Shown piece by piece: positions 8,440-17,210 of a stretch of 36,406 nucleotides of DNA. The stretch is from the NCBI GenBank assembly GCA_947174635.1, contig CAMWJS010000020.1, forward strand, positions 1 to 36,406. Direction: 5' to 3'. This DNA is from an uncultured Muribaculaceae bacterium (lineage in GTDB: Bacteria; Bacteroidota; Bacteroidia; Bacteroidales; Muribaculaceae). The position numbers and the translations under genes were made by a program. A model generated the notes under the pieces. It worked only from the letters and a program-made list of their open reading frames with translations, was not told the origin of the DNA and searched no databases. Each line of letters begins with the position of its first letter. The first letter of the stretch is position 1.

Positions 8440-9597
8440 TTATCTTTCGAGGGCCGATGCGACGTCGGCGGCCCATTGCAGGTTGTCGTAGTTGTAACGG
8501 GCTGTTGTGGAGAAGCCGGGCAGATAGGTCGACAGGCCGGAGTGGTGTGTCAGCTGCAATGTGTTCCACAGCCGCGGAGTGGAAGCCTTGTAGACAACGG
8601 CGGCGTCAAGGGCGTTGTCGAAGTCGGCTTTTAGTGCGGGAAATGGTGCGGCCAGATCGTCGACATATTGTCCGAAATCGAAAATATAACATGACGATGT
8701 CATGAATTGTTGAGGTGTGAACCCTTCGGAATTGACATTGTTGGCGGAGTAGACGGCGCGAGTGGCTTCGGCCAGGGCGTCGAGGGCGTCGGTGTCGATA
8801 ACTGATATCGTGCATGTGCGGTTCATGCCCTGAAGCGCGTTGTATGAGTCGAATGTCGTGCGTGCGGCGGCAACCAGGTCAGCGTCGGGTTTCAGGAGAT
8901 GCCGCAGCGTCTCGTCGTAGGGCATGCCGTTGGATGGCAGTTCGGTCGATGATGCCACGATATGGTCTGCGCAGTGGCGCAGTTCGTAGGCAATCTCTAC
9001 TCCGGCCATGTAGCAGCAGTCGAAATAGATGTAGTCGAAGCCGCGGTCGCGCAATACACCGGCAAGTGTGGTGATATTCATGTATCGGCCGCCGTCGTCG
9101 CCGAACGACAGTGCCGACACGCCTCCGTTGCCGGCTTCGGCGGTCTTTGTGACCGGCTGTTCGATGCCGTTCTCAATCCAGCCGCTGCCGTGACTCCAGA
9201 GTATGAGTCCGTAGTGTTGTGCCGGCGCCTGACGCATGAAGTCGCTTATCACCCGGTCCATGCGCGAGGATGACACGGATGATTGGGTGGTGTTGTAGCC
9301 GATGACGGTGCGTTCGCCTTCCTGAGTTATCTCCAGAAGCGCCGGGTCGGAGTTGCGGCCGTGGTGGTAGACGAAAAGGCGGGAGTCGCCGAAATCGCCC
9401 TGTTGCGCGGCAATCACCATCTCGTTGAGGTCGGCGGCGTCAAAACCTGATGTGCCCAGGGAGTTGTTGGCTACCATATAGACGAGCACAGCGCGCTGCA
9501 CTTCGGCCACCTCCGGAGCGTCATAGCCCTGGGAGCAGCCGGTCGCAGTCACTGCGGCCACGATTATGGAAAATATTTTAAAAATCAGATTTCTCAT
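8440..9597 (-). CDS. Clostripain-related (C11) cysteine peptidase, lipoprotein
   Basis: This is a predicted exported lipoprotein peptidase of 385 aa. I chose the start at 9597 because it gives a clean lipoprotein signal peptide: a basic start, a hydrophobic core and VTATGC with the lipidated Cys21. An in-frame start 46 codons upstream would bury this signal. The C11 catalytic pair is visible as His136 in LILWSHGSGW and Cys195 in YFDCCYMAG. The substrate is unknown; members of the family cut after arginine or activate themselves. A TATCTTTG -7 box ends only about 9 nt before the ATG, so the mRNA leader would be nearly absent. The mscS gene follows closely. Confidence 0.85.
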   Translation of the reverse strand: MRNLIFKIFSIIVAAVTATGCSQGYDAPEVAEVQRAVLVYMVANNSLGTSGFDAADLNEMVIAAQQGDFGDSRLFVYHHGRNSDPALLEITQEGERTVIGYNTTQSSVSSSRMDRVISDFMRQAPAQHYGLILWSHGSGWIENGIEQPVTKTAEAGNGGVSALSFGDDGGRYMNITTLAGVLRDRGFDYIYFDCCYMAGVEIAYELRHCADHIVASSTELPSNGMPYDETLRHLLKPDADLVAAARTTFDSYNALQGMNRTCTISVIDTDALDALAEATRAVYSANNVNSEGFTPQQFMTSSCYIFDFGQYVDDLAAPFPALKADFDNALDAAVVYKASTPRLWNTLQLTHHSGLSTYLPGFSTTARYNYDNLQWAADVASALER

Positions 9598-9605
9598 AAA
9601 TTGTG

Positions 9606-9613
9606 CAAAGATA
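9606..9613 (-). promoter_or_regulatory. Peptidase gene -7 box
   Basis: Minus-strand TATCTTTG matches TAnnTTTG. Transcription would begin within a few bases of the ATG at 9597, suggesting a leaderless or nearly leaderless mRNA. The -33 region has no clear TTTG, so the call is moderate. Confidence 0.5.
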
Positions 9614-9674
9614 GTGAAAATATCCGATACCGGAAATAATATGCCGCAGCAGATGTCAACAGGCGACCGCGATG

Positions 9675-9705
9675 TTGCGGGAATGGAAAAAAAATTGTAA
9701 CTTCG
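9675..9705 (+). promoter_or_regulatory. purL promoter
   Basis: TTG at 9675-9677 is followed after 20 bp by TAACTTCG (9698-9705), a common variant of the Bacteroidetes TAnnTTTG box. It lies 33 bp before the purL ATG. No purine repressor site could be identified by eye. Confidence 0.55.
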
Positions 9706-9738
9706 CGGCGGAAACCCAATCATCACGTTCAGCAACGC

Positions 9739-12700
9739 ATGGTAATATTTTTCAAAAAAGGGACCGGCTTAATCTACGGTATTGAGACCGATCATCGCTT
9801 TAACGAGCAAGAGATTGAGCGCCTGTCATGGCTGCTCTCGGGCGCAAAGCCCTTGTCGTCAACTTCAGTAAAAGGGGTATATCGCGGCCCGCGAAAGGAG
9901 ATGATAACCCCGTGGAGTACAAATGCTGTGGAAATCACCCAGAATATGGGTCTGAGCGGCATCACACGTATCGAACAGTTTGTCAGGACAGAGCCCGACG
10001 CCGACTACGACCGTATGCTCTACCGCATCTACGACGGCATAAATTCGCGCGTGTTTGACACCAACCGCAAGCCTGACGAGGTGGTATATATCGATGATAT
10101 CAGGGAATACAACAAGGCCGAAGGTCTTGCTCTGTCGCCCGACGAAGAGCAATATCTCGACGAGTTGTCGAAAAAACTCGGACGCAAGCTGACAGACAGC
10201 GAGGTGTTCGGCTTTTCGCAGGTCAACTCCGAGCACTGCCGTCACAAGATATTCAACGGCACATTCGTCATCGACGGAGAGGAGAAACCCCTCTCGCTTT
10301 TCAAATTAATCAAAAAGACATCGCAGGAAAACAAGAACGCCCTCGTGTCGGCCTATAAGGACAACGTGGCGTTTGTGAAGGGACCGAAGGTTGAGCAGTT
10401 CTCACCCGAACATCCTGACCGTCCCGACTATTTCCGCGTAAAAGATATTGATACGGTAATCTCGCTCAAGGCGGAGACCCACAACTTCCCCACCACGGTA
10501 GAACCGTTCAACGGCGCGGCTACCGGAACCGGTGGCGAAATCCGCGACCGTCTCGGCGGCGGAAAAGCTTCGCTCCCCATTGCCGGAACAGCCGTGTATA
10601 TGACATCATACCCCCGACTGAGTCCCGAACACCGCTATGAGCTTATGATGAACCCTCGCGTGTGGCTCTATCAGACACCTGCCGACATCCTCATCAAAGC
10701 CTCCAACGGAGCTTCTGATTTCGGCAATAAGTTCGGCCAGCCGCTTATCTGCGGTTCGCTTCTGACGTTCGAGCACGAGGAAGAGGGTCGCTTCTATGCC
10801 TACGACAAGGTAATCATGCTTGCCGGCGGCGTGGGCTTCGCTGCCAAGAAAGACGCCATCAAAGGCGTGCCCGGAGCAGGCGAGAAAGTAGTGGTGATGG
10901 GTGGCGACAACTACCGCATCGGCATGGGCGGCGGCGCAGTATCGTCGGTAGAGACCGGACAATATGCCAACGCCATTGAGCTCAACGCCGTGCAGCGTGC
11001 CAACCCCGAGATGCAGAAGCGTGTGGCCAACGTCATCCGCGCCCTCGCCGAGGATGACGAGAATCCAATCATCTCAATCCACGACCACGGTGCAGGCGGC
11101 CATCTCAACGCCCTGTCGGAACTCGTCGAGGCTACCGGCGGACACATCGACCTTGACGCTCTCCCTGTAGGCGACAAGACGCTGTCGGCCAAGGAGATTG
11201 TCGGCAACGAGAGCCAGGAGCGCATGGGCTTCGTAATCAATGCAAAAGATATACCCTACGTAGAACGTATCGCGCAGCGCGAACGCGCACCGCTTTACGT
11301 CGTAGGAGAAACCACCGACGACAACCGTTTCGTATTCGAGGACAAAGATGGCAGCCGTCCCATCGACCTCGCTATGGAGGATATGTTCGGCAACTCGCCC
11401 AAGACGGTGATGCGCGACAATACCGTAAACCGTACGTACGCTGCAGCCGATACCGAAGAAAACCATATCGAGGAATATCTCCGCGGAGTGCTTTCGCTTG
11501 AGGCTGTAGCCTGCAAGGACTGGCTCACCAACAAAGTGGACCGTTCGGTCACCGGCAAGGTGGCGCGCCAGCAGTGTCAGGGTGAAATCCAGCTGCCGCT
11601 GAGCGACTGCGGTGTCGTGGCGCTCGACTACAACGGCCACGCCGGTATCGCCACTTCTATCGGCCACGCGCCTCAGGTGGCGCTCGCCGATTCTGCCAAA
11701 GGTTCGGTGATGGCAATCGCCGAGTCGCTTACCAATATCGCAGGCGCAAATCTTGCGAAAGGATTGAAATCGGTGTCGCTGTCGGCCAACTGGATGTGGC
11801 CCTGCAAGAATGAAGGAGAGGATGCCGCTCTCTACCGTGCGGTAGAGGCTTGCTCCGACTTCGCTTGCGCGCTCGGCATCAATATCCCCACCGGAAAGGA
11901 CTCGCTGTCGATGACGCAGAAATACGGCGAAAACAAAGTATACTCTCCCGGCACGGTGATTATCTCTGCCGCCGGCGAGGTGGCCGATGTGCGCCGCACG
12001 CTTTCACCCGTACTTTCGCCCCGCGTCTCGACATTGTATTATATAGACTTCTCGTCGGATGCATTGCGACTGGGCGGTTCGGCACTCTATCAGTCGCTCA
12101 ACAAAGTGGGCTCCGACGCTCCGACCGTGACCGACCCCGCAAAATTCGCGGCAGCCTTCGAGGCGATGCAGAAACTCGTGAAGCAGCGCAAACTGCTTGC
12201 GGCTCACGACGTATCGGCCGGCGGTCTCGTCACAACGCTCCTTGAGATGACATTCGCCAACAGCAACGGCGGTGTATTCTTCCACACCACCGGCTTCAAG
12301 ATGTGCGGCGAGGAAGATCTGGTCAAGATACTGTTTGCCGAGAATCCCGCTATGGTCATCCAGGTCGACGACAAGAAAAAAGCCGCTGTCGAGAAGATAC
12401 TCGACGATGCCGGCGTGAAATATTTCCCCATCGGTTATCCCACCGAAGAACGCACCGTCATGATAGAGCACGGAGAGAAAGAACTGCTTCTTGGCATCGA
12501 CTACCTCCGCGACGTATGGTTCGAGACATCATATCTGCTCGACCGCATGCAGAGCGGCGCTGAATGCGCGGCAATGCGTTTCGAGAACTACAAGAAGCAG
12601 CCTATACGCTACCGTATACCGGCTTCGTTCAAGGGCACAGTAGAGGCTCTCGGTCTTGACCGACGTCACAAAGAGCCGTCGAAGGCACGTTGCGCCATTA

Positions 12701-13437
12701 TCCGCGAGAAGGGTGTCAACTCGGAGCGCGAGATGGCCTACTCGCTCTATATGGCAGGCTTCGAGGTGAAGGATGTGCACATGACCGACCTTATGTCGGG
12801 CCGCGAGACACTTGACGATGTCAACCTGATAGTGTTCTGCGGCGGATTTTCCAACTCCGACGTGCTCGGTTCGGCAAAAGGCTGGGCCGGAGGCTTCAAG
12901 TGGAACGAAAAGGCAAAAGAGACATTGCGCCGCTTCTTCGCCCGCGAGGATACGCTGTCGCTCGGTATATGCAACGGCTGCCAGCTCATGATCGAGCTCA
13001 ATCTCATCAATCCGGAGCATGAGAAACCGACCCGCATGGAGCACAACATATCGCACAAATTCGAGTCGCAGTTCCTCGGTGTGAAGATACCGCAGAACAA
13101 CTCGGTGATGATGGGCTCGCTGTCGGGCATGAAACTTGGTATCTGGGCTGCGCACGGCGAAGGCAAATTCAACCTGCCGATGCCTCTGAGCGAATACAAT
13201 ATCGTGGCACAGTACAATTACTCGGCATATCCGGCCAACCCCAACGGCTCGCGTGCGGCAGTTGCCGGTATCGCGTCGAAAGACGGCCGCCATCTGGCCA
13301 TGATGCCTCACCCCGAACGCGCGATGTTCCCGTGGCAGTGCGGATATTATCCCGCCAACCGCCGCAACGAGGAAGTGACGCCGTGGATCGAGATGTTTGT
13401 CAACGCCCGTAAATGGATACTTGACAGAATAAAATAA
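9739..13437 (+). CDS. purL: Phosphoribosylformylglycinamidine synthase, single-chain
   Basis: This catalyses the fourth step of de novo purine synthesis: FGAR, ATP and glutamine give FGAM. At 1232 aa it is the long form that fuses the synthase with its glutaminase. The N-terminal region has the VNSEHCRHKIF signature near 160-170. The substrate- and ATP-binding core holds KAETHNFPTTVEPF near 245 and GDNYRIGMGGGAVSS near 390. The C-terminal class I glutaminase carries GICNGCQ with nucleophile Cys1078 and a PHPER with His1191 and Glu1193. All catalytic residues are present. It is followed after 134 nt by a PurF-like gene on the same strand. Confidence 0.96.
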   Translation: MVIFFKKGTGLIYGIETDHRFNEQEIERLSWLLSGAKPLSSTSVKGVYRGPRKEMITPWSTNAVEITQNMGLSGITRIEQFVRTEPDADYDRMLYRIYDGINSRVFDTNRKPDEVVYIDDIREYNKAEGLALSPDEEQYLDELSKKLGRKLTDSEVFGFSQVNSEHCRHKIFNGTFVIDGEEKPLSLFKLIKKTSQENKNALVSAYKDNVAFVKGPKVEQFSPEHPDRPDYFRVKDIDTVISLKAETHNFPTTVEPFNGAATGTGGEIRDRLGGGKASLPIAGTAVYMTSYPRLSPEHRYELMMNPRVWLYQTPADILIKASNGASDFGNKFGQPLICGSLLTFEHEEEGRFYAYDKVIMLAGGVGFAAKKDAIKGVPGAGEKVVVMGGDNYRIGMGGGAVSSVETGQYANAIELNAVQRANPEMQKRVANVIRALAEDDENPIISIHDHGAGGHLNALSELVEATGGHIDLDALPVGDKTLSAKEIVGNESQERMGFVINAKDIPYVERIAQRERAPLYVVGETTDDNRFVFEDKDGSRPIDLAMEDMFGNSPKTVMRDNTVNRTYAAADTEENHIEEYLRGVLSLEAVACKDWLTNKVDRSVTGKVARQQCQGEIQLPLSDCGVVALDYNGHAGIATSIGHAPQVALADSAKGSVMAIAESLTNIAGANLAKGLKSVSLSANWMWPCKNEGEDAALYRAVEACSDFACALGINIPTGKDSLSMTQKYGENKVYSPGTVIISAAGEVADVRRTLSPVLSPRVSTLYYIDFSSDALRLGGSALYQSLNKVGSDAPTVTDPAKFAAAFEAMQKLVKQRKLLAAHDVSAGGLVTTLLEMTFANSNGGVFFHTTGFKMCGEEDLVKILFAENPAMVIQVDDKKKAAVEKILDDAGVKYFPIGYPTEERTVMIEHGEKELLLGIDYLRDVWFETSYLLDRMQSGAECAAMRFENYKKQPIRYRIPASFKGTVEALGLDRRHKEPSKARCAIIREKGVNSEREMAYSLYMAGFEVKDVHMTDLMSGRETLDDVNLIVFCGGFSNSDVLGSAKGWAGGFKWNEKAKETLRRFFAREDTLSLGICNGCQLMIELNLINPEHEKPTRMEHNISHKFESQFLGVKIPQNNSVMMGSLSGMKLGIWAAHGEGKFNLPMPLSEYNIVAQYNYSAYPANPNGSRAAVAGIASKDGRHLAMMPHPERAMFPWQCGYYPANRRNEEVTPWIEMFVNARKWILDRIK

Positions 13438-13451
13438 CCGAATGTCATTGG

Positions 13452-13486
13452 CGCGGGTGGAAGCATCGCAGATGCATCCACTCGCG
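13452..13486 (+). terminator. Hairpin between purL and the PurF-like gene
   Basis: Bases 13452-13467 pair with 13471-13486 in a 16-position stem. It has one G-T pair and one A-A mismatch, and the loop is GCA. The following TTCAATTTTC is a poor T-tract. It may be a weak terminator, an attenuator or an RNA-processing site rather than a full stop, since the next gene has no obvious promoter of its own. Confidence 0.45.
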
Positions 13487-13571
13487 TTCAATTTTCAAAT
13501 ACAGTTTTACCGATAGATACAAATGAAGCGGGTGCCGGCATGGCGTTCGACATCAATTAAAAGGAAAGATT

Positions 13572-14987
13572 ATGGGAGGTTTTTTCGGCGTAGCAAAAAA
13601 GAAAGCATGCGTCAACGACTTGTTTTACGGAGTGGACTATAATTCCCACATGGGCACCAAGCGCGCAGGTATAGTGACGGTGTCGCGCGAAGGTATTTTC
13701 ACCCGTTCGATACACAATATCGAGAATTCTTATTTCCGTACTAAGTTTGAGGGTGACCTCGATACTTTTTCGGGAGACAGCGGGGTAGGGGTAATCTCCG
13801 ATACCGACGCACAGCCTATTATCATCAATTGCCGTCTCGGCAAATTTGCCATCGTTACCGTTGCCCGCATCAATAATGTGGTGGAACTGGAACGCGAGCT
13901 TCTGCTCGACGGACAGCATTTCTGCGAACACAGCTATGACATCGTCAATCCGACAGAAGTGGTGGCTACGCTCATTTCACAGGGCAAGGATATCGTCGAC
14001 GGCATCAACAATGTGTACCGCCGCGTGAAAGGTTCATGCTCGATGCTGTTGCTTTTCGACAACGGCGATGTAGTGGCGGCCCGCGACAAACTGGGCCGTA
14101 CGCCGGTTATACTCGGCCGACATATCGACGGAGACGCATACGCCGTCACCTCCGAGACATGCGCATTTCCCAACCTCGGATTTGAGATAGCGCACAATCT
14201 CGGTCCGGGCGAGATTGTCCGTTTCAATGCCGACGGCCACACCACTTTGCAGCAGCCTTTGGACAAGATGCAGATATGTGCCTTCCTCTGGACATATTAC
14301 GGGTATCCCCCCTGCGAATACGAGCACCGCAATGTCGACGAGATGCGCTACACTCTGGGCCTTGACATGGGACGCCGCGACGAGACCGACGTCGATTTCG
14401 TGAGCCCTGTGCCTGATTCCGGCATCGGGATGGCTCTTGGCTACGCGCAAGGCAAGGGTGTGCCTTATCTGCGCGGCATAGTCAAGTATACCCCGACATG
14501 GCCCCGTTCGTTCACTCCGAGCACGCAGGAACGCCGTGAGCTTGTGGCGAAGATGAAGCTTATAGCCAACCGCTCGCTGCTCAAAGGGAAGAAAGTGGCA
14601 TTCTGCGACGACTCTATAGTGCGCGGCACGCAGCTGCGCGACAATGTTAATGACATACGCGAGGCCGGAGCCGAAGCGGTGCACGTGCGCATATCCTGTC
14701 CGCCGCTCATATTCCCGTGCACATTCCTCAATTTCACAAGTTCGAAAAGCGAGATGGAGCTCATCACGCGCCGCGTCATCGCCGACCTTGAGGGAGACCA
14801 CACCACGAACCTCGACAAATATGCCGACCACACCACGCCCGAATACGCGGCGATGGTCGAGCAGATACGTCTGCGTCTCGGCCTTGATTCGTTGAAATTC
14901 AATACTGTAGACGATATAGTCAATGCCATAGGCTTGCCGAAAGAATGCATCTGCACCCACTGTTTCGACGGCACGAGCTACTATTGA
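13572..14987 (+). CDS. PurF-like amidophosphoribosyltransferase lacking the catalytic Cys
   Basis: The 471-aa protein matches amidophosphoribosyltransferase (PurF) along its whole length: an N-terminal nucleophile glutaminase fold (about 1-235) and a phosphoribosyltransferase domain. The PRPP loop is intact as FCDDSIVRGTQ (Asp346, Asp347 to Thr353), preceded by YTPTWPRSFTPS. PurF normally begins MCGI or matures to an N-terminal Cys. Here the start is MGGFFGV, so the nucleophile is glycine. I recall similar MGGFFG proteins in other Bacteroidales, which suggests a conserved paralogue rather than a mutation. It might use free ammonia, pair with another glutaminase or be regulatory. The ribosome binding site AAAAGGAAAG and ATG at 13572 are well placed. 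The end is complete. Confidence 0.85.
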   Translation: MGGFFGVAKKKACVNDLFYGVDYNSHMGTKRAGIVTVSREGIFTRSIHNIENSYFRTKFEGDLDTFSGDSGVGVISDTDAQPIIINCRLGKFAIVTVARINNVVELERELLLDGQHFCEHSYDIVNPTEVVATLISQGKDIVDGINNVYRRVKGSCSMLLLFDNGDVVAARDKLGRTPVILGRHIDGDAYAVTSETCAFPNLGFEIAHNLGPGEIVRFNADGHTTLQQPLDKMQICAFLWTYYGYPPCEYEHRNVDEMRYTLGLDMGRRDETDVDFVSPVPDSGIGMALGYAQGKGVPYLRGIVKYTPTWPRSFTPSTQERRELVAKMKLIANRSLLKGKKVAFCDDSIVRGTQLRDNVNDIREAGAEAVHVRISCPPLIFPCTFLNFTSSKSEMELITRRVIADLEGDHTTNLDKYADHTTPEYAAMVEQIRLRLGLDSLKFNTVDDIVNAIGLPKECICTHCFDGTSYY

Positions 14988-15054
14988 TGCGCTCTCTGAC
15001 AAGTCAGACAGGTCCGACCGGTCTGGCCTCTACGGCAATTCCGACTTAATATAT

Positions 15055-15115
15055 AAACTTTCCGACAAATTGACTAATAAATTGAAATATCAGACAATTT
15101 GTCGGAAAGTTTTTG
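15055..15115 (+). terminator. Terminator after the PurF-like gene
   Basis: A perfect 18-bp inverted repeat: 15055-15072 (ACTTTCCGACAAATTG core) pairs with 15095-15112 across a 22-nt AT-rich loop, ending in a TTTTTG tract. The T-run overlaps the -33 box of the next promoter. A smaller hairpin around GGTCCGACC (about 15008-15025) precedes it. Confidence 0.75.
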
Positions 15116-15142
15116 TTAAGTTGTAAAAATAAATTATCTTTG
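15112..15142 (+). promoter_or_regulatory. Promoter of the etf-acyl-CoA dehydrogenase operon
   Basis: TTTG (15112-15115), 19-bp spacer, TATCTTTG (15135-15142): a near-ideal Bacteroidetes housekeeping promoter. It predicts a leader of about 120 nt before etfB. Confidence 0.75.
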
Positions 15143-15270
15143 TAATCTTGAAAATGAAGTGGTTAGGCCGATTATTCTTTCTAAATTATTGAAATTCAGA
15201 ATATAATCGTGCCGATGCTTCGTTTGTGGCAGTGAGAAATAGTAATTTTAAATCATAAAAAGGAAAGATT

Positions 15271-16143
15271 ATGAGTTTAAACATCATTGTGCTGGCCAAG
15301 CAGGTGCCTGACACCCGCAACGTCGGCAAAGATGCGATGAAAGAAGATGGCACAATCAACCGTGCAGCGCTTCCGGCCATCTTTAACCCCGAGGACCTGA
15401 ATGCTCTTGAGCAGGCGCTCCGTCTGAAGGACGCCAATCCCGGTTCTACAGTAACGCTGCTTACCATGGGACTTCCCCGCGCATCGGAAATAATCAGAGA
15501 AGCAATGTTCCGCGGTGCTGACGGCGGTATCGTATTGACCGACAGAGTGCTTGGCGGTGCTGATACTCTTGCTACCTCTTATTCGCTCGCGCAGGCTGTA
15601 AAGAAATTCGGCAACTATGACATCATACTTGGCGGTCGTCAGGCAATCGACGGCGACACTGCTCAGGTTGGTCCGCAAATCGCAGAAAAACTGGGTATCC
15701 CCCAGGTCACTTATGCAGAAGAGATTCTTGAACTCAAAGATGGCTATGTGATTGTAAAGCGCCGTCTGGAAAACGGTGTCGAGACAGTCAAGGCACCCCT
15801 TCCCTGCGTTGTTACAGTTACCGGCTCGGCCGACGCATGCCGTCCCCGCAACGCCAAGCGCGTGATGAAGTTCAAACGTGCGGTATCTCCCACCGAAAAA
15901 GCCAAGCTTACACCCGAGCAGCAGGCTATCGTGGATTCTCGCGAAGGCCTCAACCTCCAGGAATGGAGCGCAGCCTACGTCGAGGCTGATCCCGAACAGA
16001 TCGGTCTTCCCGGCTCTCCCACCAAGGTAAAAGCCATCGAAAATGTGGTGTTCACCGCCAAAGAAAGCCTCTGTCTTGAAGACAATGACGAGCAGATCGA
16101 GAACCTCGTAAAAGAGCTCATAGCTAATCATACTATCGGCTGA
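15271..16143 (+). CDS. etfB: Electron transfer flavoprotein beta subunit
   Basis: EtfB binds AMP, or a second FAD in bifurcating types, and forms a heterodimer with EtfA that takes electrons from acyl-CoA dehydrogenases. The 290-aa protein opens with the typical MSLNIIVLAKQVPDTR. It shows the adenine-nucleotide region GGRQAIDGDTAQVGPQIAEKLG near 126-148 and the family stretch LPCVVTV. It is about 30 residues longer than the classical subunit. The ribosome binding site AAAAGGAAAG lies 6 nt before the ATG. It leads a three-gene operon with etfA and an acyl-CoA dehydrogenase, which defines the electron donor. Confidence 0.93.
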   Translation: MSLNIIVLAKQVPDTRNVGKDAMKEDGTINRAALPAIFNPEDLNALEQALRLKDANPGSTVTLLTMGLPRASEIIREAMFRGADGGIVLTDRVLGGADTLATSYSLAQAVKKFGNYDIILGGRQAIDGDTAQVGPQIAEKLGIPQVTYAEEILELKDGYVIVKRRLENGVETVKAPLPCVVTVTGSADACRPRNAKRVMKFKRAVSPTEKAKLTPEQQAIVDSREGLNLQEWSAAYVEADPEQIGLPGSPTKVKAIENVVFTAKESLCLEDNDEQIENLVKELIANHTIG

Positions 16144-16172
16144 TAACGGCCGCCTCAATCAATTTTAAGAAA

Positions 16173-17201
16173 ATGGCAGACAACAATAATCTTATCGTAT
16201 ATTGCGAATTTGAAGATGGCAAAGTAGCCGACGTGAGCCTCGAACTGCTCACCAAAGGCCGTCATCTCGCCGACCAGTTGGGCGTGAAGCTTGAAGCTCT
16301 TGTCATCGGCGACAATCTCAAGGATGTGGAAAAGCAGATAGCACCTTACGGTGCCGACGTCATCTACAAAGTGGAAGACGCCCGTCTCTATCCCTACACC
16401 TCCAACCCCCACGCCGCAGTGCTCATCAACCTGTTCAAGGAAATCAAGCCGCAGATTTGCCTCATGGGTGCGACCTGCATCGGCCGTGACCTCGGTCCCC
16501 GTGTATCGTCGTCGCTCCACAGCGGTCTGACCGCCGACTGTACTTCGCTCGAAATCGGCGACCACAAAGATCCCAAGACAGGCAAGGAATACACCAACCT
16601 TCTCTATCAGATACGTCCGGCATTCGGCGGCAACATCGTAGCCACGATTGTCAATCCCGACTGCCGTCCGCAGATGGCGACCGTGCGCGAGGGCGTGATG
16701 AAAAAAGAGGTGTACAGCCCCGACCATAAAGCCGAGGTCGTTGACCTTGACGCCAAGAAATATGTTTCCGACAGTGACTTTGTCGTTGAAATCATCGACC
16801 GCCACATCGAGAAATCTAAAATCAACATCAAGAACTCGCCCATCATCGTTGCCGGCGGCTATGGTGTAGGTTCGAAAGAGAATTTCGACCTTCTCTATGA
16901 ACTCGCCAATACGCTCGGTGCCGAGGTAGGAGCTTCGCGTGCGGCTGTCGATGCCGGTTACTGCGAGCACGAACGTCAGATTGGTCAGACCGGTGTGACC
17001 GTCCGTCCGAAACTTTACATCGCCTGCGGTATTTCAGGTCAGATACAGCACATCGCCGGCATGCAGGAGAGCTCTATCATCATTTCGGTCAACAACGACC
17101 CCAACGCTCCCATCAACACTATTGCCGACTACGTAATCACCGGCAATATCGAGGATGTGCTCCCCAAACTGATTAAATATTATAAGAAAAACTCGAAATA
17201 A
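16173..17201 (+). CDS. etfA: Electron transfer flavoprotein alpha subunit
   Basis: EtfA carries the redox FAD of the ETF dimer. It has 342 aa. The N-terminal half is the subunit-interaction Rossmann-like domain. The C-terminal half shows the FAD-binding signature: IIVAGGYGVGSKENFDLL near 225, GASRAAVDAGY near 253, and CGISGQIQHIAGMQ, then SVNNDPNAPINTIADYVI. This last block is the hallmark of the family. The start is 29 nt after etfB and the next gene follows after 9 nt, so all three are co-transcribed. The sequence does not settle whether this is a bifurcating ETF. Confidence 0.94.
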   Translation: MADNNNLIVYCEFEDGKVADVSLELLTKGRHLADQLGVKLEALVIGDNLKDVEKQIAPYGADVIYKVEDARLYPYTSNPHAAVLINLFKEIKPQICLMGATCIGRDLGPRVSSSLHSGLTADCTSLEIGDHKDPKTGKEYTNLLYQIRPAFGGNIVATIVNPDCRPQMATVREGVMKKEVYSPDHKAEVVDLDAKKYVSDSDFVVEIIDRHIEKSKINIKNSPIIVAGGYGVGSKENFDLLYELANTLGAEVGASRAAVDAGYCEHERQIGQTGVTVRPKLYIACGISGQIQHIAGMQESSIIISVNNDPNAPINTIADYVITGNIEDVLPKLIKYYKKNSK

Positions 17202-17210
17202 CAGCTCGAT

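Noticed and set aside
12529-13491. 320-codon frame antisense to purL, and similar long antisense frames elsewhere
   Set aside because: These are shadows caused by high GC and codon bias opposite well supported genes. None has a recognisable domain.
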